Below, one piece after another: positions 20,301-29,068 of a stretch of DNA of 64,000 bases. Origin of the DNA: Bradyrhizobium sp. OK095 (GTDB lineage Bacteria > Pseudomonadota > Alphaproteobacteria > Rhizobiales > Xanthobacteraceae). The translations under genes and the position numbers were made by a program. Every line of letters begins with the position of its first letter. The first letter of the stretch is position 1. A model generated the notes under the pieces. The model saw nothing but the letters and a program-made list of their open reading frames with translations. It was not told the origin of the DNA and did no database searches. Location of the stretch: positions 558,001 to 622,000 of the forward strand of contig NZ_FOBX01000001.1 of assembly GCF_900109945.1 (NCBI RefSeq). Direction: 5' to 3'.

Positions 20301-20542
20301 TAGAGCCTGCCCTTGCCGATCTCGAGCGAGTTGCCGACGACGCCGAGCTTGAATGCATCCGGCGTGGTCGAGGAGACCGTGGCGCGGCCGAGAATGTCGC
20401 TGGCGAGTGCCCGCAGCCTGCGATCGAGGATCGCCATCAGCTCGTTGGCGTCGCCGTCCAGCAGTACTGCACCCTGTTTCAGCTCCAGGCCGGCGAAGTC
20501 GAGCAGCGGGTCGAGACGAACGCGTGAAAAGTCGGCACCCAT
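17360..20542 (-). CDS. eCIS DUF6519 / right-handed beta-helix protein, putative host-contact appendage
   Basis: A 1060-residue protein. The N-terminus (DFSRVRLDPLLDFAGLELKQ, then GDANELMAILDRR) matches DUF6519 proteins that accompany contractile injection systems. A Cys cluster (CACTACVT) lies near residue 465. From about residue 470 to the end, rungs such as SIENNHIRNIG, VIRADSATIAGNQVRAIG and VSGNEIVEV look like a pectate-lyase-type parallel beta-helix. No adenovirus-knob fibre (Afp13-like) gene is present, so this and its neighbour may be the receptor- or glycan-contacting parts. That role is inferred. Confidence 0.83.
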   Translation of the reverse strand: MGADFSRVRLDPLLDFAGLELKQGAVLLDGDANELMAILDRRLRALASDILGRATVSSTTPDAFKLGVVGNSLEIGKGRLYVDGLLAENHGLPDPDKRLFDDLMAETVFTDKLTYETQPYLPVAVRPPLPTAGRHLVYLDVWERELTYLERPELVEIAVGVETSSRLQTVWQVRVLDTDAGGNTDCATPDEDMPGWNAVIAPSTGVLTTGTFDAAPTTDPCELPPTGGFRGLENQLYRVEIQDPGQPGGTATFKWSRENASIGSRVASMISTTELELDSLGRDDVLRFNTGDWVEILDDAREFSQKAGEMRRITVTEATRRISFTPALPALMLPPGFPNSDWPKQTNLRVRRWDQKGKVFRTDASGTPVQIGDLDAAGSTGVINVPAAGTTILLEDGVTVSFDSTGAAGFRAGDWWAFAARTADASVELLDRAPPRGIHHHYARLGIWDIGAESVTDCRRPWPPQGEGHDCACTACVTVEQHESGSFTIQDAVNKVRETGGTICLGPGIYVLKAAVTINQAKSVRIVGKGPATLLVAPTGAFAIQDSFAIAIEDLAIISVARDPTIDVSTCIGLDLTRLAIAALGTENAQLPAVVLRGVIGGTKLAENAIFAPVAIAGGALKGVEGGAGFLLTAAVTIEENVLLCQRGAIAFADEVLHLLATRIAHNEIIGCTDTAIAAQGLALPGASLAIDGNSCNLTANGIACAAAGLWIERNQLRNWSPGDHFGIRLIPGLDRRSTATAHILANQIHGFGTAGITIIAGTQDLIVELNAIDTCGAGILLGGATDAAAVSIENNHIRNIGPATESDNGTVVGIEVIRADSATIAGNQVRAIGLTAVKSALRAGVLTFGVNRPRVSGNEIVEVAPAKGFVGTSAGIMLRAPQTQIEVNHNTVQRDLAPAPDDSTGNWFALTTAEVNPRVPFGQAGEKVAIRLGDGRILALGADYAFVRASLAADDTEGARASIIGNMLSARGPAPAVLVVAGQECLFNDNRVEASTKSIAVSLESAIAIISTNRVRGGEISIRLANARAMTVLGNITTGNIITPGGIASTPWAPLNVIG

Positions 20543-20563
20543 GATAGCCTCCGATGCTCTCGG

Positions 20564-22696
20564 TCAACTCGCGAAAAACAGGCCCGCGTGCAGGCCGAAA
20601 CGTAGATATTCCTCAAGCCGCAGCCTGAGATTGGCCTCACGCTGCGGCTGGAATAATGCGTTGAGCACGCCGATCTCGCTGTCGTTGTCACCGCCCGCGC
20701 GGATCGCGAGACTGGTGGTGCGGCGAAGCTGCGCATAGCCGGGATCGCCGTAGCGCAGCGAAGTGAACAGCGGCAGCGCCGTAGGTGCTGCATCGTTCGG
20801 CACGCAATGGAAGCGGCGCGGCGTGATTGAGTCTGAAGGCACGTAGCAGAAGCGGACGCAACCCTCCTGGCGGCGTTGGACCAGCAACGGCGCGATCCAC
20901 GGCTTTGTAGGCTTCGTGTCGAGCCTTGCGAGGAAGATGGTGTTGGAGGCGAGCTTCAGCAGTTTGGTGTGGACCTTGCCGATGACAGTGCATTGAGCGA
21001 CGGTCAATTCGGCGCCGGCGCCCCCCGCATCATCAGCGGCAAAGGCGACGTTCTCCGGCGCCCCGGCATCGATGATGCAGTCGGTCAGCGTTACCTCGGC
21101 ATCGGCAACCGCTTGGATCTGACCGACGATGCAGCGCTCCAGCGTGACCTTGGCAAAGGGGTGCTTGATGATAAGGCTCGGCGGACCCGGCAGCGCCACC
21201 GGACTTCCGTTGCCCTTGAGCGTGAGCCCGGGCACCAAGGTGCAGTCGCGCAGCACCAGTTCTCGCAGCTCGATATCGCCGGGATCCGCGAGCTGCAATG
21301 TGCCACCGGAAATCACGAGCCCATCGAGCGTGAGCCGGCCGCGTGCGCCGATGTCGAGCGTGATCCCGCCACTTGCCGCCAGCAGCGGCCGGGTCTGATC
21401 ATGTGCGGCAACGACGACATGGTGCGGCGTCGCATTGCCGAGAACATCGTCCACCCTGAACGTCGGCGTCTCCTTATAGGTCAGGCTGTCGCCGATGACG
21501 AGGCGGCCGCCGGTCCTGATCAAGTCGAGTTGGGGTTGCCAGGCGCCGCTGGCGTTGACGGTTTGCTCGTTGCCGATATCGCCTTCGGCCGGGATGCGCG
21601 GATATTCACCGCCGCCGATCTGGCGCGCTGTGCCGTAGTGAAAGGTCGCGAGCAGCGGCCCGTCGGCGGCGGCACCGAGCAGCACGCGGCCGCGCTCGGG
21701 ATCGAAACCGATCGTGCCAGCCGTCACCTGCGCTTCATGCGCCCAGCCGATGACATTGCCGCCGCCATCGAGGATGTCGCGGAGATCGCAGACGCGGACC
21801 TTGGCTGTGGGCACTGGAACGGGCGGGTTGCCCGGGGTGAAGAACACGAGGCTCTCGCCGTCGCCATAATCGTCCTCGCGCTGTGTGTCCGGCTGCGCGG
21901 TCGCCTGCGTTGCGCGCACGGCCGTGGCCATCAGCCGTACCGACAGCGGCTCCGGCACGTTGATGGGCTCGGCAAGATGGGAGATGTCGGTCTCGGCTTG
22001 CGCGAAGCGGAATAGCTGCATATCCGCGCCGAGCGGATTGAGGCGGAATTTGCGGCCGCTTGCGTCACCCTCGACCGGCGTCAGTGGCACGGCCGTGAGA
22101 GACAGCGACAACAGCCGCCACAGGAAAATGCCTATGTTGGGGATGTTGTAGCGCCCGGCGCCAATCTCCGGCCGCCGCATCTCGGCGGTGTGCGCAATGC
22201 TGTTGAAGGCGCCATCGCGCCGGAACAGCGCTGCCGTGTCGCGCAGATTGCAGGTCGCCGGCGCATACAGCCGGATATGCTTCATGTATTGCGTGGTGGC
22301 GAGCTGCTCGAAATACTCGACCGCATGGGCCGGCCAGCCGGTGACGTCATGCGCGAGCTCCTCCAGCATCAGTGCGGTGCCCTTGCGGCGGCGGAAGGCG
22401 ATGGTATCGGCGACTTCCGCGCGCGGCGAGGTTAGCTCGCTGCCGAGCCCGCGCAGCGGCCGGTAGCCGATGAGATCGCCGATGTAGGGCGTGACCCATT
22501 CGGCGCAGGTCTCGATGAACTGGTCGTCGTAGAGCTGGTCGACGGACTCTTCCAGCGTGGCGAATTCGCGGGCAAAGGCCGCCAGCAGGGCCTGAAGCGG
22601 ACCTTCCTTGGTTGGATCGTCCGCCAGCGCGGCGTCGCGCAGCCGGTGCAATGCCGGCATCAGGCCATAGAGCCGCTCAGCGGTGAGGCTGTTCAT
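20564..22696 (-). CDS. eCIS baseplate protein, gpI-like N-terminus fused to beta-helix domain
   Basis: A 710-residue protein. Residues 1-135 (LYGLMPALHRLRDAALADD, YIGDLIGYRPL, FRRRKGTALMLEELAHDVTG) match Tail_P2_I-type wedge proteins, which link baseplate to fibres. Residues from about 420 to 600 have short Val/Ile-rich rungs (ELRELVLRDCTLVPG, KVTLERCIVGQIQAV) like a parallel beta-helix, an unusual extension for gpI, which is normally about 200 aa. It overlaps the upstream gpJ-like gene by 4 nt. Confidence 0.85.
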   Translation of the reverse strand: MNSLTAERLYGLMPALHRLRDAALADDPTKEGPLQALLAAFAREFATLEESVDQLYDDQFIETCAEWVTPYIGDLIGYRPLRGLGSELTSPRAEVADTIAFRRRKGTALMLEELAHDVTGWPAHAVEYFEQLATTQYMKHIRLYAPATCNLRDTAALFRRDGAFNSIAHTAEMRRPEIGAGRYNIPNIGIFLWRLLSLSLTAVPLTPVEGDASGRKFRLNPLGADMQLFRFAQAETDISHLAEPINVPEPLSVRLMATAVRATQATAQPDTQREDDYGDGESLVFFTPGNPPVPVPTAKVRVCDLRDILDGGGNVIGWAHEAQVTAGTIGFDPERGRVLLGAAADGPLLATFHYGTARQIGGGEYPRIPAEGDIGNEQTVNASGAWQPQLDLIRTGGRLVIGDSLTYKETPTFRVDDVLGNATPHHVVVAAHDQTRPLLAASGGITLDIGARGRLTLDGLVISGGTLQLADPGDIELRELVLRDCTLVPGLTLKGNGSPVALPGPPSLIIKHPFAKVTLERCIVGQIQAVADAEVTLTDCIIDAGAPENVAFAADDAGGAGAELTVAQCTVIGKVHTKLLKLASNTIFLARLDTKPTKPWIAPLLVQRRQEGCVRFCYVPSDSITPRRFHCVPNDAAPTALPLFTSLRYGDPGYAQLRRTTSLAIRAGGDNDSEIGVLNALFQPQREANLRLRLEEYLRFGLHAGLFFAS

Positions 22697-25308
22697 GCCA
22701 TCTCCTCGAGCTGGGCGAACGGCGCCGGGTCCAGGGTCAGAAGCTCGCTTGGCCTTGCGATGCCCTGCTCGACATGCATTCGCGACGCCAGCAACCGGAC
22801 CTGGCGCGAGGGAATGGTCTGGGCATAGGGCGTCGTTCCGCCATAGAGCTTGACGAGGTCAATCGCGACGATTCCGGGCGTCGCTTGCGCCGCCGCGATC
22901 ACGTCGGATTGCTGCACAGCCTGGCCGAGCTCACGCGAGTCGAAGGCAAAGTGCGCACGCAGCGCGGCTTCGACCGCGGCGAGTACGGCCTTGGCTTCAA
23001 AATCGGGATCCCGCTTGACCTTCAGTCCGATCCGGAACGTGCTGGACTGGTAGGGCAGCAGCGCCACCGCGACATGCGGATCACCGCCGGCCTTCAGCGC
23101 GGCGAGCAAATTGGTCCACACCGGGCTTGCGGAATTGACGGGCGCGCCGGGCGGCCCCGCGATCGTGATGGCAACGGTTTTTCCGCGCGGCAGCTGCAGC
23201 ACTTGCGCCTGCGCCTTGGCAATGCCGGTGAAGGCGCGGGCAAAATCCTCGTAGTCGAGAACGGATACGACGCGGCCGAGCGTGCGGGCACCCAGTGGAA
23301 TGCTGCGCCGCGCAGCATCGGCCGGCTCCGGGTCATTGCCGCCCTCGGCGGCGAGCGGGTTGCTGACGCCCTTGAGCCCGAGCGGGCGCGACAGCAACTG
23401 GCTCAAGGTCTCGGCGCGGACGTTGCCGGCGATGCCGATGCCCTTGCGATAGGTGGCGCGGACATTGTTGAGCCCGCTCGGCAGCCGCGCGCCGCTGGCG
23501 CCGTCGCCGAATTTCGCAAGATTGCGGCCCTGCTCATCGACATCAATGGCAAAGGCGTGATCCGTCGCGGCCGCACCATACAGTGTCGTGCGCTCGTGCC
23601 ATGCGATCTCGCCGATCCGAAGCGTCAGTTCGCTCGCGGCACCGCTCTCATTGGCGGTAGCGCGATAGGTCAGCGGGACCTGCTTCAGCTCGAATTGCTG
23701 GAACGGCTGCGCCGCATCGCCGGAGCCCAGGATCTGCGTCACCGTCTCGCCATGCGAGGCCGGCACGATGTTGCCGTGAACGACGACGCTGCCGCGGTCA
23801 AGGTTGCCGGCAAGCGGCGGGTCAATCTGAAGCGTGCAGCGATTGGTATCGACAGGCTGCGCGGACACGAGGTTGGCCTGCACTACCACGGCCTGGCCGT
23901 CGGAGACGCGATTGCCGCGCAGGATCAGGCGCCGGCCGGCGACGAGACCATCGGCGTTGACGGCCGCCGGGATGCTGTTGCCGGTCGCGGCGTCGTCGAC
24001 GGCGTACGGAGCAAGTGTGAGCTCCTCCGACTGCACGAAGGCCGTGCAGCGGCGGACTTCGTCCTTGTAGGTATCGTAGTCGGCGCCGTGTAGCGACAGG
24101 CGCGTGACCTTGCCGGACAGGGCGAACTGGGCGCGGGAAATCTCGGCGATGTTGGACACCTGATAGAGGTCGATCGAGGGCGGCAGGTTGATCACGATGA
24201 TATCGATCTTGCCGAGTGCCTTGTTGTTGAAGGCGCCGGGAATTGTAAGCACGGCGTAGCCACCAACGCGCGCCTCCGGGTAGACCGTATCGAGGTCGAT
24301 GCTGCCGGTGATCGGCGAAATCGAAAAGTCTGGCCAGTCGTCGTTAACAGGGGTCCCGGGATAGTTCTTGCGGAATTCGTCCGACATCGACTTCCACATC
24401 GGCGCGTTGTGGCCGAAGGCGGCGGCGCGCTTGCGCAGCGCGTACACTTTGGAGCCCTGCGTCGCCTCGACATTGGTAAGGCCGACACGCCAGGTGATCC
24501 TGGTGCGATCGAAATCCGATTGCAGCTCGACGCTGTCGATGAAACGGAAGTCCCAATTGGTGTCATTGGTGCCGGGATCGAAGGCGTCGCCGACGATCAG
24601 CAGCGCATCGCCGGGCTTCAGATTGTTGCGCTGGCCGACGAGATACATGGTCGTGTCGCCCTTGCCGGGCCGCCGCGCCTCCGCCATCCAGGGGCGGATC
24701 GCGTTCCAGGTTGGCCGTGCAGTGTCCAAACGTTCAACGGTCTCAAAAGTCTGCGGCTTCTCGTCCGGCCCCGGTACGCTCTGCACCTTGGTGCCGATTT
24801 CGATCGACACTTGCGTGGGCACGCCGGTGACGAAGCTGCCTGGTTCGGGCGACAGTCTTGGCGGCGGCACAGGCGGCGTTTCCAGCGTAAAAGCGAGCCA
24901 CGTCTCGGCGGCAACGCCCGGCCGCAGGCGGTAGCCGATCAGCCGGCCCATCTCCTGGAGGGAGACGCGCTCCAGCGCGGTGCGAAGATAGGATTCGTTG
25001 GCGATGCGCTCCTGGTAGAAGGTGAGTACGTCAGCGGCGCACGCGAAGGCATCGATCAGGCCGATGGTGAAGTCGTCGTCGTTACGGTTTTGCAGTTTGC
25101 CGAGTGGGGCAAACGCGGCAGATGACAGCGCAGCATGCAGGCTGTCGCGGAACTGCGCGTAGTCGCCGATCCGGTAGGCGATAGCGGAGAGGCCGTAGCG
25201 GTTCGAGATGCCTTGCGGCGTCTCGGCCTCAATGCCGGCGCAGCAGCCGCAGCTTTCGCTGCCGGCAGGTAAAGCGAGCGGCTTGATGACCGGGACTGGT
25301 AGCGTCAT
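22693..25308 (-). CDS. eCIS baseplate wedge protein, gpJ-like, second copy
   Basis: An 871-residue 'putative baseplate assembly protein' of the gpJ/Afp11-12 class. The N-terminal region includes DDFTIGLIDAFACAADVLTFYQERIANESYLRTA, and the C-terminal part has the gpJ core (NVRATYRKGIGIAGNV, SVLDYEDFARAFTGIAKAQA). Baseplate wedges of this class connect the hub to the surrounding fibres. ATGA overlaps at both ends. Paired gpJ-like genes match the arrangement in Afp/PVC particles. Confidence 0.9.
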   Translation of the reverse strand: MTLPVPVIKPLALPAGSESCGCCAGIEAETPQGISNRYGLSAIAYRIGDYAQFRDSLHAALSSAAFAPLGKLQNRNDDDFTIGLIDAFACAADVLTFYQERIANESYLRTALERVSLQEMGRLIGYRLRPGVAAETWLAFTLETPPVPPPRLSPEPGSFVTGVPTQVSIEIGTKVQSVPGPDEKPQTFETVERLDTARPTWNAIRPWMAEARRPGKGDTTMYLVGQRNNLKPGDALLIVGDAFDPGTNDTNWDFRFIDSVELQSDFDRTRITWRVGLTNVEATQGSKVYALRKRAAAFGHNAPMWKSMSDEFRKNYPGTPVNDDWPDFSISPITGSIDLDTVYPEARVGGYAVLTIPGAFNNKALGKIDIIVINLPPSIDLYQVSNIAEISRAQFALSGKVTRLSLHGADYDTYKDEVRRCTAFVQSEELTLAPYAVDDAATGNSIPAAVNADGLVAGRRLILRGNRVSDGQAVVVQANLVSAQPVDTNRCTLQIDPPLAGNLDRGSVVVHGNIVPASHGETVTQILGSGDAAQPFQQFELKQVPLTYRATANESGAASELTLRIGEIAWHERTTLYGAAATDHAFAIDVDEQGRNLAKFGDGASGARLPSGLNNVRATYRKGIGIAGNVRAETLSQLLSRPLGLKGVSNPLAAEGGNDPEPADAARRSIPLGARTLGRVVSVLDYEDFARAFTGIAKAQAQVLQLPRGKTVAITIAGPPGAPVNSASPVWTNLLAALKAGGDPHVAVALLPYQSSTFRIGLKVKRDPDFEAKAVLAAVEAALRAHFAFDSRELGQAVQQSDVIAAAQATPGIVAIDLVKLYGGTTPYAQTIPSRQVRLLASRMHVEQGIARPSELLTLDPAPFAQLEEMA

Positions 25309-27851
25309 TTACCGCCTCCCGCTTCGATGATGAGCCGGCCGCGCTCGCGGAAGCTCGGATTGTTGGCGAGCTCAGCGATCTCGAGGCTGCCGATCGGAAT
25401 CACTTCGTCGTTCAGCGATGTCGCGAGCGGCGAAATGAACCGCTGGAATTTCTCCGCCTGCACCGCCTCGACGCCCTCGACCGCTTGTGCGGCTGCGATG
25501 ATGCGGCTGAGATAAACGGGATCACCGAAGGAGAAATTGTCGGGGTGAAACAGACCGAGTGTACCGTCGGGCAGCACCGTGCTCGACAGCACCGTCCGCA
25601 CCGCCTGCGCGACCTCGGCGCGGAAATAGTCTGGCTTGACGCAGACATGCAGCGTGACGTCGAGCGGCACGGAGCGCGGCGGACGCACGTCGAGATCGTA
25701 GCCGGCCATCCTGAACCGTTCGAGATGGTTGCGCAGTTGTGTGGCGAAGGGGGCGTCGACCGCGCCGCCGCCGAAGCGATCGGGCGTCACGAACACGGTG
25801 TACCAGCTGCCGGTCCAGCGGAATGTCGCAGCCGCGCGCTGCACGTCGGCGCGCCGTTCAGCCGCGGCGGCGTAATCAGTGGCCGTCACTGCGCGCTCCT
25901 GGGTGCGGAAGGCCTGCGGCGCGTCGCGCCGTACCGCCTCGATGGCCTCGGGGTCGATGCCGCCGGACGCGGGAAGCGGATTGCGCACGGCGGCGAACAC
26001 GCCGTTCGTCGTGCTGACGATATGTGCGATGGCCTCAGCACCGACATTGCCTGCCGTGCCGTTGCCGATCCGGTAGATCGCGGTGAAGGCAGTGTCCTCC
26101 GCAGGCCGCTTGCCGAGCAGGCCGTCGCCGAACCGCAGCAAAGCGCGGCTGTGATTGTCGATCTCGACGACGGCGTGGGGCATATTGCCGGCGCTGTCGA
26201 TGAGATCGCGCCTCGGCAGCCAGTGTTCGGTGGTGCCGGCGACTTGTCCCGTGAGATCGACGATGGCGGGGGTGGCATCGTGCGGCGACAAAAGAGCGAA
26301 CGCGCTCGCCGTCCACCACGGTGTGTCCTTGCTGACGGGAGCGCCGAGCAGCGCGCCGAGATCGAAGGATTGCGTCAACGGGCTGTTCGCCAACGCCGGG
26401 CGGAAGCGGGCCGGCACGGTCACATCCGGGGTCGACGTGCAGCAATTCCCCGGCGCAGACAATGCCTGCTTCAATGTCGCGCGTGGCATCGTGCCGAGCT
26501 GCTCGGACGGCAGCGTGCGGCCGTGATCGACGAGCACGATATTGCCGCGGGCAACGCTGATCGCGAGCTCGGGGCGGTCTTCGACCGTCAGGCAAAGCGG
26601 GAAGGGCAGCGCATCGGCCTCGCTCCAGGCGATCTCGGTGACGTCGACGGGGCCGTCAACCGGCGGCTCGTCAAAGAGCCCGCCGGACGGATCGGTCGAG
26701 AGCACGATTTCGGTCAACCGCACCGCCCAGCGATGCCCGGGATCGGCATCGTCGGCGGACAATGTCGTCGGGCTGATGACCTCTTCGAAGATCAGGATGT
26801 CGCCGACAGCAAGCGTATCGATATGCCCGCGCAGCGTCGTGCGCGTGGTGCCGCGCGGCAGGCAGCAGCCATTGTTGCCCCAGGCGTAGAAAGTCAGCTT
26901 GTTCTGCTGTTGATCCAGCTTGGCGGGCGCGACGGTCTCGAAGATCTCGGCGCCGCCGTCGATCGCATCGTTCAGCTCATGCGAGCCCGGCGTCGGCACC
27001 AATTCGAGCCCGGGGACGCGGGTGAGCAATTGCGTGCCCTTGTCCAGCGCGATGTCCGGCCCGTTCACGTCAAAATGCACGAAGGCGCGGGCATTGCAGC
27101 CCTCGTGCAGGTGATAGTCGACCAGCCGCGCATGGCGCCGTACCGAAATGCGCTGCCGCGCGGTCGCGAGATAGGCTTCGTTGGCGATCGCATCCTGGCG
27201 GTAGGCGAGGTTGTCGGCGGCGTAAGCGAGCAGCTCGACCAGGGTTACGCCGAGATCGGCTGCGGAGCGTTCCTGCCAGCCGGGCACGAGCAGGCTCAGC
27301 CTATCCAGCATCAGCCGGCGAAAGCCCTGATAGTCGCGCGCGAGATAGTCGATAACGGGCCGCGGGCGCGGCACCGGCGGGCAGGGCGTGGTATCCTCGC
27401 AATCATAGTCCGAGGGGCATTCGATCTTGAAGGTGAAGTCGATGGCCGACATTTTTGGATCGAAGCCGGCCGGCGGCAGGACCGAGCCGGAATTGGTGAA
27501 GATGCCGAAACTGTAGATCGAGTAATCGCCGCTACTGTCGGTGCGGACCACCAGCGTGCGGGCGAGATCGTCGACGGTGTCGACCAGCCCGGGCTCGGCC
27601 TGTGCGGGCAGCGCGTCTGCCGGTGCGCACCAGACCACGCCGACGGTTGGGATTCGCTCGCCGCCGGTGATGCGCAGATTGTCCGGCGAAAGCGCAAAGC
27701 CGGAATGCAGCAGCCGAACCAGCAGGGTCTGTTGCCGCGGCGCGCCGGGCGGGGAGGCGAGGTCGAGCACCTCGATGAATTCGATGGCGTTGGCGCTGCC
27801 CTTGGCCTTGAGCACCTCGAGCCGGCGCGGATCGCAGCAATGTTGCTTCAT
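25305..27851 (-). CDS. eCIS baseplate wedge protein, gpJ-like, first copy
   Basis: An 848-residue baseplate assembly protein. The early stretch PVIDYLARDYQGFRRLMLDRLS and the later LVELLAYAADNLAYRQDAIANEAYLATARQR are typical of gpJ-like wedge proteins. The C-terminal half carries the same core as its neighbour (YRIGNGTAGNVGAEAIAHI, AVTATDYAAAAERRADVQRA). It overlaps gp25 upstream and the second copy downstream by 4 nt each. Confidence 0.9.
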   Translation of the reverse strand: MKQHCCDPRRLEVLKAKGSANAIEFIEVLDLASPPGAPRQQTLLVRLLHSGFALSPDNLRITGGERIPTVGVVWCAPADALPAQAEPGLVDTVDDLARTLVVRTDSSGDYSIYSFGIFTNSGSVLPPAGFDPKMSAIDFTFKIECPSDYDCEDTTPCPPVPRPRPVIDYLARDYQGFRRLMLDRLSLLVPGWQERSAADLGVTLVELLAYAADNLAYRQDAIANEAYLATARQRISVRRHARLVDYHLHEGCNARAFVHFDVNGPDIALDKGTQLLTRVPGLELVPTPGSHELNDAIDGGAEIFETVAPAKLDQQQNKLTFYAWGNNGCCLPRGTTRTTLRGHIDTLAVGDILIFEEVISPTTLSADDADPGHRWAVRLTEIVLSTDPSGGLFDEPPVDGPVDVTEIAWSEADALPFPLCLTVEDRPELAISVARGNIVLVDHGRTLPSEQLGTMPRATLKQALSAPGNCCTSTPDVTVPARFRPALANSPLTQSFDLGALLGAPVSKDTPWWTASAFALLSPHDATPAIVDLTGQVAGTTEHWLPRRDLIDSAGNMPHAVVEIDNHSRALLRFGDGLLGKRPAEDTAFTAIYRIGNGTAGNVGAEAIAHIVSTTNGVFAAVRNPLPASGGIDPEAIEAVRRDAPQAFRTQERAVTATDYAAAAERRADVQRAAATFRWTGSWYTVFVTPDRFGGGAVDAPFATQLRNHLERFRMAGYDLDVRPPRSVPLDVTLHVCVKPDYFRAEVAQAVRTVLSSTVLPDGTLGLFHPDNFSFGDPVYLSRIIAAAQAVEGVEAVQAEKFQRFISPLATSLNDEVIPIGSLEIAELANNPSFRERGRLIIEAGGGK

Positions 27852-28219
27852 GCCGCGCCTCCCGGAACCGCAAAGCTCGCGAGGTGGCCCGTGCGGTCGG
27901 CGAGCACCACGTAGCGGATATCGACCCGCAGCACGGCATCGTCATTGATCACCTCGACCGAATTCACCGCGATCAGGTGCGCGAGATGCTGATGCAGCGC
28001 GGCCTGGGCCAGCATCTGCGTGGTCGCGGCGAGCGTGACCGAATTTGGCTCGAACACCAGTGCCAGCAAACCCGCGCCGAAATCGGGCCGCATCACCCGC
28101 TCGCCCTGCATGGTGAACAGCACCTGCTCGATCAGGTCGCGGATGTGATCTGGGCGATCGGTCGTGGCCGTGCGGCCCTGGTCGTCCAAATGATAGGGGA
28201 AATCGAGCCCGTTGCTCAC
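27848..28219 (-). CDS. eCIS gp25-like baseplate wedge protein
   Basis: A 123-residue protein of the GPW/gp25 family, GTG start with GGAGG upstream. The family core is plain: IRDLIEQVLFTMQGERVMRP then DFGAGLLALVFEP, the EQ and GER residues being the most conserved. In phage, T6SS (TssE) and eCIS the protein sits at the sheath-baseplate junction and primes sheath assembly. Confidence 0.93.
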   Translation of the reverse strand: MSNGLDFPYHLDDQGRTATTDRPDHIRDLIEQVLFTMQGERVMRPDFGAGLLALVFEPNSVTLAATTQMLAQAALHQHLAHLIAVNSVEVINDDAVLRVDIRYVVLADRTGHLASFAVPGGAA

Positions 28220-28231
28220 CTCATCCTCCCC

Positions 28232-28546
28232 TTAAGTGGCCAGCACGCGCATCTGCGCGACCACCGGCAGCATCGGCGTGCCCGTCGGCGTGCAGACCGA
28301 TTGCCCCATCATGGTTGCGGCCGGGGCGCCGCCGATCATCACCCGCGCCGCGCCCACCACCATCTGCGCGGTGACGCAAGGTGGCGCCGAGCCGGTGAGC
28401 GAACAGCCTGCAATCGCATAGGGGCTGGTGAGATTGACTGCGGGCTGGCCCGACAGCATCACGCGCGGGAACGGCGACATCGGCATCGCCTGTCCGGCAT
28501 GGCTGCACAGCACGGTGGCGCCAAGATGCAGGATGGGAGCGGGCAT
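28232..28546 (-). CDS. eCIS PAAR-like spike tip protein
   Basis: A 104-residue protein starting MPAPILHLGATVLCSHAGQA. Regularly spaced small residues, Pro, Cys and His (GCSLTGSAPPCVTAQ, MIGGAPAATMMGQS) are typical of PAAR-like tip proteins that cap the spike and often bind a metal with Cys/His. It lies between spike and gp25 genes, as expected. Confidence 0.85.
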   Translation of the reverse strand: MPAPILHLGATVLCSHAGQAMPMSPFPRVMLSGQPAVNLTSPYAIAGCSLTGSAPPCVTAQMVVGAARVMIGGAPAATMMGQSVCTPTGTPMLPVVAQMRVLAT

Positions 28547-28555
28547 GTGTTCCTC

Positions 28556-29068
28556 CTAGATCACGGTGAGCGCGCCGAGATTCACGTCGACGCTCGGCCC
28601 GGTCATGGTGATGATCGCGCCCTTGCCGTTGGAAATCGTGATGCCGACGTCGCTGACCGAGATCATCGCGCCGGTGGTGGTCTGCATCAGGATGCCGCCG
28701 GTCGGGCCCGGCACGTCGCTGATGGTGAGGCCGTTTTTCAAAGGCGTTTGCAGGGTGATGCCGGGCACGCCGGGCGGTACCGCGTGCGCCAGCACCGGTA
28801 CTTCCGCAGCGCTTCCCCAGTAGCACCCGACCCAGATCGGATAGTCGGGGTCGCCGCGCTCGAACTCGATCCAGACGCCGGCACCGATGATCGGCACCGT
28901 GAAGAAGCCAGCATTGATGCCCGCGGTCGGCACGCACGGCATCGCCCAACTTGTCGGTATGACGGCGCCGACGTCAGGCACCATCGCCTGGATCCGGCCG
29001 ATCTGGAGCGGATCGATGTTATTGATCACCACCGCGCGATATTTTCCGAAGAGGGGCGCATCGCTCAT
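28556..29068 (-). CDS. eCIS spike protein, gpV/VgrG OB-fold type
   Basis: A 170-residue protein. The N-terminal FGKYRAVVINNIDPLQIGRI and WIEFERGDPDYPIWVGCYWG are the baseplate-V/VgrG OB-fold signatures. The rest is a short repetitive beta-prism (GMISVSDVGITIS-type rungs). It forms the central spike below the tube and carries the PAAR tip. It overlaps the hub gene by 4 nt. Confidence 0.92.
   Translation of the reverse strand: MSDAPLFGKYRAVVINNIDPLQIGRIQAMVPDVGAVIPTSWAMPCVPTAGINAGFFTVPIIGAGVWIEFERGDPDYPIWVGCYWGSAAEVPVLAHAVPPGVPGITLQTPLKNGLTISDVPGPTGGILMQTTTGAMISVSDVGITISNGKGAIITMTGPSVDVNLGALTVI

Noticed and set aside
25485..27914. Long plus-strand ORF (809 codons) opposite the first gpJ-like gene
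   Set aside because: It is an antisense shadow of a clear baseplate gene. Its protein is Arg/Gly/Ala/His-rich with no recognisable motif, as expected from high-GC third-position bias.
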